From Patescibacteria group bacterium (GTDB taxonomy: Bacteria > Patescibacteriota > Minisyncoccia > Minisyncoccales > Staskawiczbacteraceae): 12,385 nucleotides of DNA. The notes below the pieces were generated by a model, which saw only the letters and a program-made list of their open reading frames with translations, was not told where the DNA came from and made no database searches. Both the position numbers and the translations under genes were made by a program. The stretch covers positions 1 through 12,385 of the forward strand of contig JAHIEB010000068.1 in the NCBI GenBank assembly GCA_018894075.1, written 5' to 3'. This document shows positions 1 through 5,488 of the stretch, in pieces (the stretch's first letter is position 1; the number at the start of each line of letters is the position of its first letter).

Positions 1-40
1 ATTTAACCTTGTTTCAGCTAACGATTGCATAACATTGGTT

Positions 41-60
41 GAGTTAGTTTTCACTAACTC
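41..60. repeat. Perfect 8-bp inverted repeat (hairpin)
   Basis: GAGTTAGT at 41-48 and ACTAACTC at 53-60 are exact reverse complements around a four-base TTTC loop. TTGG just outside the left arm can also pair with CCAA outside the right arm across a small internal loop. No T-tract follows on either strand, so it is not a convincing intrinsic terminator. It lies about 85 bases upstream of the best promoter candidate for the first gene, so it could be an operator or the remnant of an upstream gene's end. The sequence does not decide between these. Confidence 0.5.
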
Positions 61-143
61 CAGCCAACCACCAACCGACTCATTTTGCAATATGTTTTCC
101 ATATTCTAATACTGTAAAGTGTACCATAGGCGAGTGCATTTAC

Positions 144-171
144 TTGACAAAAGATATAAAAGGCGTAGAAA
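144..171 (+). promoter_or_regulatory. Possible sigma70-type promoter of the propeller-like gene
   Basis: TTGACA at 144-149 matches the -35 consensus exactly. A weak -10 candidate, TAGAAA, lies at 166-171 with a 16-base spacer. A start near 178 would give a leader of about 40 bases that contains the Shine-Dalgarno sequence at 204-210. The -10 box is poor, so the exact start is uncertain. A weaker alternative is TTGCAA at 85-90 with TAATAC at 107-112. Confidence 0.4.
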
Positions 172-203
172 AAAGGTAGTGCAAGAACATTAACATCCAA
201 CCA

Positions 204-210
204 AAAGGAG
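204..210 (+). promoter_or_regulatory. Strong Shine-Dalgarno sequence
   Basis: AAAGGAG lies six bases before the ATG at 217 and fixes that start codon. It is the only textbook Shine-Dalgarno sequence before a start in this window; the starts of rnhB, dnaE, thrS and the later genes have none at the usual distance. Confidence 0.8.
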
Positions 211-216
211 CTTGAG

Positions 217-858
217 ATGAACGCAGTGGTGCTTGCTTTGTGTGTCTTCGCACAGTGCGACCTTCCCGGTGGAGTAGTCTACCCTGAAGGTAAGAACCTC
301 GTCTATCAGGAAATGAAGAGCGGAAAAAGGGCCGAGCTTCTGGACCAGTTCCCCTTTGTCTGCGAAGGCCCGGTGGCTGTTTCTGATGATTTGTCAGTAA
401 TGGCCTTCTCGGTCATGGCCGGCAAGGGAAACAATCTCTACATTCAACGCCTGCCTGGAGGCAAACCCTTTTTGCTCCATCAGGCGAGAGAAAAGCTTGA
501 AAGCATTTGCATCTCGCCCGACTCCCACATGGTGGCTTATTCAACCATATCAGGGTCTGCCGGCGTGATCGCTATCTGCCAAAATCCAGGTCTCCCGGGG
601 TATAACAGGGTGTTCACAGAAATGCACTTCCCTGTATTCACCCGGAAAAAGACTTCGATCATCAACGGCGAGACATGGATCAAAGCGCTGGGACAGCATT
701 TCACTGAAGCTGACCCAATGGCTGCTTTTAACAATCTCAAGGCGGGTGACAGCCGCATAGTCGGACGCAGAAGCTGGACTACAAGCACAGCGGTTACTAA
801 CGGCTCCATCTGGAACCGGCAGAAAAGCGCCTCTCCTCTGGAAATCCGAGACCGTTGA
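217..858 (+). CDS. Beta-propeller-like protein, N-terminal half (cut by in-frame TGA)
   Basis: This is the first 213 codons of a reading frame that continues, in the same frame and with similar codon choice, to 1848; a TGA at 856-858 interrupts it. The start is supported by AAAGGAG six bases upstream. The N-terminus has a short hydrophobic stretch (residues 3-12) without the usual lysine or arginine, so export is uncertain. TolB/WD40-like strand patterns are visible, for example SDDLSVMAFS (residues 56-65) and SPDSHMVAYS (100-109), which resemble the SPDG...AFS motif of PD40-type propeller blades. Such proteins generally act as binding scaffolds; no catalytic residues or partner can be named here. 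The frame is GC-richer than the genes that follow. It is either the front half of a gene broken by one nonsense mutation, or a protein made by readthrough. The fold assignment is tentative and I do not recognise the family. Confidence 0.6.
   Translation: MNAVVLALCVFAQCDLPGGVVYPEGKNLVYQEMKSGKRAELLDQFPFVCEGPVAVSDDLSVMAFSVMAGKGNNLYIQRLPGGKPFLLHQAREKLESICISPDSHMVAYSTISGSAGVIAICQNPGLPGYNRVFTEMHFPVFTRKKTSIINGETWIKALGQHFTEADPMAAFNNLKAGDSRIVGRRSWTTSTAVTNGSIWNRQKSASPLEIRDR
856..858 (+). other. In-frame TGA with possible restart site just downstream
   Basis: Reading straight through from 217, the TGA falls between CGT and TGG and the frame stays open on both sides (217 and 898 are in the same frame). 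The other two forward frames across roughly 640-900 contain stops, so a frameshift is not needed to explain the break. GAGGG at 886-890 lies seven bases before a GTG at 898, so ribosomes could restart there. A one-base change from CGA, GGA or TGG would create this stop. Sequencing error, a recent nonsense mutation and programmed readthrough are all possible. Confidence 0.75.
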
Positions 859-897
859 TGGTTTTTTGAAATCAGGCCGGACAATGAGGGCGATATT

Positions 898-1848
898 GTG
901 CTCGCCATGGTCTCTTTTTCAGAGAGAACTCGAAAATGGGGACCCATAGGGATTCAGTATCTCGCCAGTTCGCCTATCGGGGGCGAGAAAACATGGACTG
1001 TTCCAGTCCAGGCTGATTTCCTTAAGCCAACATCTGACTTTAAGGGAGCTGCCAAAAAACCCGATGGCACCGTTACCTGCATTGCCAACAGATCCCTGAT
1101 AACTGAAACAGGCCAGGTTTTTGCCAAGGACATCTTGGGCTCAAACCCTGTCTGGCCAAATGATTCCCAGTTTCTTTTCTGGCATAACCAAGCAGTTTGG
1201 ATGTGCGACGGGAACAGCCCTAAACAGCTCTTCCCGCTTGCACCTTCCTATTTCTGCTACGCAAAGGACTCGCCAGCAAGGACCTCTGGAAGGTCAACGC
1301 TTTTCCAGGACAAGCAGTTTTTCGTAAGTCTCGGGGACTTCTGCTTCGAGTCCTCAGACCTTTCAACCAACGTAGATACTTACGAGTATCTGCTGGGACT
1401 ACTCAAGGAAAACCCTGATATAACATGGCTGAAGAAAGAGCACATGGCCGTCTTTAACCGGACAACCATCCATAAGAGGTGGCTAATCATGCGTGCCGAT
1501 CGCAATAACCCTGCTGGGCTTGAACAACTGAACAACGTTTCGTGGTGCGTCACAGATAAGACAAAACTTGAGGACATCTCTGATCTATCTGCCTTCCAAT
1601 TTCAGAGGTCTCCTGGCCTGTTCCAGTTTCTGGCGGACAAAAGGCCAGTAGTCTTACTAAAGCGGGGTAATTCCTACCTCGGTATGATAGTCTTGTACAC
1701 CGAGTACGAGATCATTCCTGTCGGGAAGTACCACTGCTTCGGAGGTCTATCGGACGAGAAGGGAAAATATATCCTTCTTTCGGCTCCGACCTCTGATCAT
1801 GCCGTCTTCATCTGCGACTGGAAATACTGGTCGCAGACCCCCAAGTGA
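898..1848 (+). CDS. Beta-propeller-like protein, C-terminal half
   Basis: This is the continuation of the frame opened at 217, separated from it only by the TGA at 856-858. If translated separately it would begin at GTG 898 (GAGGG seven bases upstream) or ATG 907. Blade-like patterns recur, such as KPDGTVTCIA (from about residue 54 of this half), WPNDSQFLFW (from 86) and SDEKGKYILLS (from 285). There is no membrane segment and no recognisable enzyme motif. Several cysteines are scattered through it without a clear pattern. The final codons form the left arm of a terminator hairpin and the TGA stop sits in its loop. Well-kept codon bias on both sides of the TGA suggests that any inactivation is recent. 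Function unknown. Confidence 0.6.
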   Translation: MLAMVSFSERTRKWGPIGIQYLASSPIGGEKTWTVPVQADFLKPTSDFKGAAKKPDGTVTCIANRSLITETGQVFAKDILGSNPVWPNDSQFLFWHNQAVWMCDGNSPKQLFPLAPSYFCYAKDSPARTSGRSTLFQDKQFFVSLGDFCFESSDLSTNVDTYEYLLGLLKENPDITWLKKEHMAVFNRTTIHKRWLIMRADRNNPAGLEQLNNVSWCVTDKTKLEDISDLSAFQFQRSPGLFQFLADKRPVVLLKRGNSYLGMIVLYTEYEIIPVGKYHCFGGLSDEKGKYILLSAPTSDHAVFICDWKYWSQTPK

Positions 1849-1867
1849 AAAAACTTGGGGGCTTTTT
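1838..1867 (+). terminator. Rho-independent terminator overlapping the gene end
   Basis: CCCCCAAG (1838-1845) and CTTGGGGG (1854-1861) form a perfect 8-bp stem around the loop TGAAAAAA, followed by CTTTTT (1862-1867). The first three loop bases are the stop codon of the propeller-like gene. The T-tract runs into the stop codon of the convergent rnhB (1866-1868). On the opposite strand no T-tract follows the stem, so it should work mainly for the rightward transcript. Confidence 0.9.
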
Positions 1868-2459
1868 ATACCCTAAACGACTTTCTATGGATTGCGCAAC
1901 GCCCAATCTTCTTTAAGATTTTTCTGTGACTGCTCGTAGGATAGCCTTTATGCCTCCAAAATCCATATTGGGGATATTTCTTATCATAATTAATCATTAT
2001 CCTATCTCTCGTCACTTTAGCTATTATGCTAGCGGCTGAAATTGAAAATACTTTTGCATCTCCTGAAACAATGGGCTTTTGAGGAGTTTTAGAGTCAATG
2101 CTAAAGTTGCCGTCAAGCAATAAGTAGTCGGGATTTAATCTAGAAAGCGATTTCTTCATAGCAAGCTTTGTTGCTTTTAAGATATTGATCCTGTCAATTA
2201 TCTTTTCTGAAACTATTCCTATCCCCCATCGTATATCCGTGCTCTTTATTAACAGCTCAAAAATGCACTCCCTCTGCTTTGAGCTAAGCTTTTTTGAATC
2301 ATTGGCTTTTATCTTGAGCCCTACTCCTTTTTTTACAATAACTGCGGCAGCCACAACCGGGCCTGCCAAAGGACCTCTTCCTGCTTCGTCTAAACCAGCC
2401 ACAAATTCATATCCTTTCCCCCACAGCTTCTTTTCTTCCTTGAAATTAGGCTTTTGCAT
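1866..2459 (-). CDS. rnhB: Ribonuclease HII
   Basis: Cleaves the RNA strand of RNA/DNA hybrids and makes the first cut 5' of single ribonucleotides misincorporated in DNA; cytoplasmic and metal-dependent. The 197-residue length is normal for the family. The signature GLDEAGRGPLAGPV (22-35) carries catalytic D24 and E25. The remaining carboxylates of the DEDD set are D116 in LLLDGN and D134 in SGDAK. NDSKKLS (53-59), SAASIIAKVTRD (141-152) and the HKGYPT motif near the C-terminus are all present, so it looks fully active. The ATG at 2459 has no Shine-Dalgarno sequence. An extended -10 motif six bases upstream suggests its own, possibly leaderless, transcript. It converges tail to tail with the propeller-like gene, with 17 bases between the stop codons. 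Lysine-rich composition and lower GC match the dnaE side of the window. Confidence 0.97.
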   Translation of the reverse strand: MQKPNFKEEKKLWGKGYEFVAGLDEAGRGPLAGPVVAAAVIVKKGVGLKIKANDSKKLSSKQRECIFELLIKSTDIRWGIGIVSEKIIDRINILKATKLAMKKSLSRLNPDYLLLDGNFSIDSKTPQKPIVSGDAKVFSISAASIIAKVTRDRIMINYDKKYPQYGFWRHKGYPTSSHRKILKKIGRCAIHRKSFRV

Positions 2460-2465
2460 TATCTT

Positions 2466-2474
2466 ATTCTAACA
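2466..2474 (-). promoter_or_regulatory. Extended -10 promoter element of rnhB
   Basis: On the minus strand the sequence reads TGTTAGAAT, a TGN-extended -10 box, ending six bases before the ATG of rnhB. No good -35 box is seen; that position falls inside the upstream terminator stem. If used, transcription would begin at or next to the start codon. Confidence 0.45.
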
Positions 2475-2479
2475 CTAAA

Positions 2480-2501
2480 GCGCCCCGAATCATCGGGGCG
2501 C
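2480..2501 (-). terminator. Hairpin terminator after the surface repeat gene
   Basis: GCGCCCCGA and TCGGGGCGC form a perfect, very GC-rich 9-bp stem with a four-base loop, 11 bases beyond the stop codon of the 968-codon gene. On the minus strand it is followed by TTTAGTGTT, a broken U-tract, so termination may be incomplete. It separates the surface gene from rnhB. Confidence 0.75.
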
Positions 2502-2512
2502 CTGATAAAAGA

Positions 2513-5419
2513 TTAATGAATTGAAATATTGCCGTCGCTGTAATCTTTTATTTCATCCATCATACTGATATCGCTGATTCTTACCTTATAATTGCTTGCA
2601 TCCATAAGGTATGAAGGCACTGTCCAAATATATGTGCCCGCGCTGGCAGAAAGAGAGGAAGCAATTGTATCAACCCAGTCTGTCCCCTTATACAGCTCTA
2701 TCTTTACGCTATTAACGCTTCCGAATACCATCCAGTTAATTGATACTTTGCTCCATTTCTGCCAGATTTCCCCTCCATTCGGTGAAACAACTGTTATTGC
2801 GGCCAAAGATACTGTAAAGACCCCGCTATAGCTATAGATCGTAGGATTATCTACATCACTAACCCTAATCTTGTAATTATTTCCATTAAACGCTGTTCCC
2901 GTGGGAGTCCATTCAAACAAACCGTCATTAGGCGTGAGAGCAGAGAGCGTGCGGTATAGGGTATCGCCGCTGAATAACTCTATCTTTACATTGCTTGTTG
3001 TTTGGGGCAGAATATTCCATCTAATTGTGTCTGTTCCTCTTCCAACAACCTCGCCCTGGCTAGGATGGTTCACAGCCAATGGAGCAGGGAGCGGGGGTCC
3101 AGTGGTGACAGTATTGATTGAAAAATCATTATTGCTGAAATCAGATTCCCCATTGCTGTCTGCTATCTTAATATAGTAGTCGTCGCTATAGCTTAAAGGG
3201 GTATAATAATAACCGTTAAAGAAGCTTCCTGTTGGGATTGTCCACGCATAAGAACCGGAGTTTGGGGCATTATATGCAATAATATGAGCTACGGTTGAAT
3301 AAGGGTGGTAATAATAATCTGGAGCCACGCCTTTCCTATATAGCTCTATCCTGACAGTGCTTGCTGTTGAACCATTTTTGCTCCAGGTAATAGTATAAGT
3401 TTTACCCACTATGGTATTTTTCTCTAAAGCCTCTCCTCCGTTGGGATATGTGACTGTTATTGGACATGAGCGCGAGGTAACAGGCAAAACATTTCCTCCT
3501 TGGCAGCCTGAGGGTATATTTGACTGAACCATTCTGGTTTGTATTCCCGATGAAGAACAAGTGCCCCAGTCAGAATATGTAAAGCTGGCGCAAGTGGCCG
3601 AGCTGATCGTGAAATTGCTGTCGCTACTATCATAGATGCTGTTCATATAGGCCGTGATTCTTATCTTATAGTCATTGCGGACGAGCAGATAGCTAGGCAA
3701 AGTCCATGCGTATGAACCATTGTTTGGAGCGTTTAAGGCAATGTGCTGGAAAAACGCATTTCCGACCCAGAGTTCGATATTCACATAATTATCTGTAATT
3801 GACCCTTTATTCCATGTAATATTCTGGGCGCTTCCGACTGGCCATACCTCTCCTCCATTTGGCGAAACCACTGATAGGGACGAGGCTCCGTTCGCTATTG
3901 AAAAAGCAGCGTTGCTTTCATCAAAGGCACCTATAGTTTGGCCCACATGTATTATGTAGTCAGCACTGTTAAGGGTTGTTGTTGGAATCGTCCATATATA
4001 AGAACCGTCATTGGGGGTAGAAGACGCAATAGTTGAACAGCTGCTTGATTGAGATTTTTTGCAAAGATAAATGCCCATGTACGGTGCCTGCGAAGCGGCA
4101 GTGGCACTCCATATAATCGCCTGATTGCTTCCAGCCTGCCACATCTCTCCTCCATTAGGAGAAATAACTGTAAAGCGAAGGCAGGACTGAGAAAGGAGGG
4201 GGTTCCCGCCTTGGCAGCCTGACGGAAGAGAGCCCGAGACAGTCCTTGTTTGGACCCCAGACGAAGAACAGCTACTCCACCCAGAATAAGTAAAACTAGT
4301 GCAAGCAGGAACATAACTGTTGCATGATGTTATTTCATAAGCAGAATGGCTTACTCCCCCATCGCAGCTTCCTATCTTTGTCCATGCCTTTGTTTGCTGG
4401 CCGGATGACGGGCAAGAAGCGGGAGAAAGGATATATGACCAATCTACATTTGTGCAGGAGTTATTGCTACCAGTACTGCAAAGAATTGTTTCAGAAGCGG
4501 AATGGTCTACTCCGCCCGTGCAGTTTCCTATCTTTGTCCATGTCTTTGTCTGCTGGCCGGATGACGGGCAGGTTGTAGGATAAAGGCTGTATGACCAGCT
4601 TGAATCTGTGCAAGCGTTTGCTGGGTCTAAGCTTCCACTGCAAGAAACAATCTCTGTCGCCGGGTGGCTTACTCCCCCATCGCAAGTCCCGATCTTTGTC
4701 CATGTCTTTGTTTGCTGGCCGGATGACGGGCAACCAGCAGGAGTTACACTATAAAACCAGTGAGATTCTGTGCAGATAAATGCGGACGCAGAAGCATCGC
4801 AAGAGACTAATTCAGAATAAGGATGGCTTACTCCGCCCGTGCAACTGCCAGTCTTTGTCCAGTTTTTTGTTTGATATCCGGTAGTAGGACAGGTTGCAGG
4901 ATAAAGAGAATACAGCCAATTTGATTCTGCACAGCCAGTTCCTCCAGACAAAAGCTGGTTTAGCTTTTCTCTTGTCCCGCCGGCTACAAGCTCTGTGATT
5001 CCGATAGCATATCCTGCATTACTGGATATCTCATTCCTATATTTCATTTTAAAGCACTTTACAGCTTCTGTTGTGGCTGAATCAAAATAATTGGACCTGT
5101 CAGAGGAGTTAAAACAGCCCTCTTGAGCCAAGATTATCTTCATGTACGTCACATCGGTTATGCGAGATCCCGGACTCATATCATTGTTAAATCTAAATCC
5201 CGATGGAATGGTCGTGGCGCTCGGAGATGGTGTGCCTGAAAAGCTTTGGCCTCTTAAAGCAGATTCAGTATTTGCTCTTGTTGCAGAATCTACGCCAAAA
5301 GCCTGCAACAGGCTTAAGACAGACTGGATCTGGGACTCTGTCAAAGCAGCTTTAACAGCCAGAGGAGTGATTATTAACAGGGCGGCAAAAATAATGATGA
5401 GTGTTTTTTTCATGTTCAT
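2513..5419 (-). CDS. Large secreted cysteine-repeat / Kre9-KNH-like surface protein
   Basis: A 968-residue exported protein without enzyme motifs, probably an envelope or adhesion protein. Residues 1-24 are a signal peptide (MNMKK, then a hydrophobic core, with likely cleavage at AVKA|ALTES). Residues about 25-155 form a region typical of CPR exported proteins, including a peptidoglycan-binding-like stretch around YFDSATTEAVKCFKMKY. Four cysteine-rich tandem repeats of about 53 residues follow (163-366), each with a C..W.Y...P..CP..G.QTK.WTK.G.C.GGV.H..E...C pattern. Two thrombospondin-1-like modules begin at C373 and C610 (FTYS.W..CSSSG.QTR). Five immunoglobulin-like Kre9/KNH-type domains with PNGGE or PSQGE openings and an ITW or INW motif begin near residues 415, 512, 654, 780 and 875. 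No LPXTG motif or C-terminal membrane anchor is seen, so it is either secreted or held non-covalently. The start could be ATG 5419 or ATG 5413; the promoter position favours 5413. Domain names are read from sequence patterns only. Confidence 0.85.
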   Translation of the reverse strand: MNMKKTLIIIFAALLIITPLAVKAALTESQIQSVLSLLQAFGVDSATRANTESALRGQSFSGTPSPSATTIPSGFRFNNDMSPGSRITDVTYMKIILAQEGCFNSSDRSNYFDSATTEAVKCFKMKYRNEISSNAGYAIGITELVAGGTREKLNQLLSGGTGCAESNWLYSLYPATCPTTGYQTKNWTKTGSCTGGVSHPYSELVSCDASASAFICTESHWFYSVTPAGCPSSGQQTKTWTKIGTCDGGVSHPATEIVSCSGSLDPANACTDSSWSYSLYPTTCPSSGQQTKTWTKIGNCTGGVDHSASETILCSTGSNNSCTNVDWSYILSPASCPSSGQQTKAWTKIGSCDGGVSHSAYEITSCNSYVPACTSFTYSGWSSCSSSGVQTRTVSGSLPSGCQGGNPLLSQSCLRFTVISPNGGEMWQAGSNQAIIWSATAASQAPYMGIYLCKKSQSSSCSTIASSTPNDGSYIWTIPTTTLNSADYIIHVGQTIGAFDESNAAFSIANGASSLSVVSPNGGEVWPVGSAQNITWNKGSITDNYVNIELWVGNAFFQHIALNAPNNGSYAWTLPSYLLVRNDYKIRITAYMNSIYDSSDSNFTISSATCASFTYSDWGTCSSSGIQTRMVQSNIPSGCQGGNVLPVTSRSCPITVTYPNGGEALEKNTIVGKTYTITWSKNGSTASTVRIELYRKGVAPDYYYHPYSTVAHIIAYNAPNSGSYAWTIPTGSFFNGYYYTPLSYSDDYYIKIADSNGESDFSNNDFSINTVTTGPPLPAPLAVNHPSQGEVVGRGTDTIRWNILPQTTSNVKIELFSGDTLYRTLSALTPNDGLFEWTPTGTAFNGNNYKIRVSDVDNPTIYSYSGVFTVSLAAITVVSPNGGEIWQKWSKVSINWMVFGSVNSVKIELYKGTDWVDTIASSLSASAGTYIWTVPSYLMDASNYKVRISDISMMDEIKDYSDGNISIH
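4322..4933 (-). repeat. Four tandem ~156-162 bp repeats inside the surface gene
   Basis: Each unit encodes about 53 residues with four cysteines. The plus-strand landmark CCGGATGACGGGCA starts at 4401, 4557 and 4719, and a diverged copy begins with CCGG at 4878, giving spacings of 156, 162 and 159 bases. The three 3'-proximal units share an almost unchanged stretch of over 30 bases around this landmark, including silent positions, which points to recent duplication or gene conversion. The fourth unit, nearest the signal peptide, has drifted. Confidence 0.85.
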
Positions 5420-5421
5420 CT

Positions 5422-5451
5422 ATTTTACAGCCTTTCGGTTTGTAAAGTCAA
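5422..5451 (-). promoter_or_regulatory. Promoter of the surface repeat gene
   Basis: On the minus strand, TTGACT (5446-5451) is followed after 18 bases by TAAAAT (5422-5427). The -10 box ends two bases before ATG 5419 and eight bases before ATG 5413. Transcription would start inside or just at these codons, implying a leaderless mRNA that most naturally uses ATG 5413. No Shine-Dalgarno sequence is present at a useful distance. Confidence 0.6.
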
Positions 5452-5452
5452 C

Positions 5453-5480
5453 TTGAAAGTTTCCTGCCAGAGGGTACAAT
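5453..5480 (+). promoter_or_regulatory. Promoter of the dnaE operon
   Basis: TTGAAA (5453-5458) and TACAAT (5475-5480) are separated by 16 bases. The -10 box ends eight bases before the dnaE ATG at 5489, so the transcript would have almost no leader. AGAGGG at 5470-5474 is too far from the ATG, and overlaps the promoter too closely, to act as a Shine-Dalgarno sequence. Its -35 box lies one base from that of the divergent promoter, so the two polymerases may compete. Confidence 0.6.
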
Positions 5481-5488
5481 AATAAACG

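Noticed and set aside
41..60. Terminator of a gene to the left of the window
   Set aside because: The hairpin is moderate in GC and lacks a T-tract on both strands, so it is recorded only as an inverted repeat.
1..216. tRNA or other structured RNA gene
   Set aside because: No cloverleaf, T-loop motif or CCA end could be found; only the 41-60 hairpin and promoter-like boxes stand out.
856..858. Genome-wide recoding of TGA as a sense codon (as glycine in Gracilibacteria/SR1)
   Set aside because: The same gene ends at a TGA inside a perfect terminator, and the large genes rnhB, dnaE, thrS and the surface gene contain no in-frame TGA. One isolated TGA does not support recoding.
856..900. Selenocysteine insertion at the TGA
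   Set aside because: I see no convincing stem-loop directly after the codon, and the surrounding protein resembles no known selenoprotein.
537..947. 136-codon ORF on the minus strand across the TGA region
   Set aside because: It lies antisense to a frame with good coding character, has no recognisable motif, and looks like a GC-driven shadow.
3952..4314. 120-codon minus-strand ORF with a hydrophobic N-terminus
   Set aside because: It is an alternative frame inside the 968-codon surface gene, which has clear domain motifs through this stretch.
4324..4779. Overlapping plus-strand ORFs with repeated protein motifs, and a minus-strand ORF at 4491-4733
   Set aside because: Their repeated peptides are the out-of-frame readings of the tandem cysteine repeats of the surface gene.
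4322..4933. CRISPR array
   Set aside because: The regular spacing comes from protein-coding repeats of about 53 codons; there are no short repeats with unrelated spacers and no cas genes.
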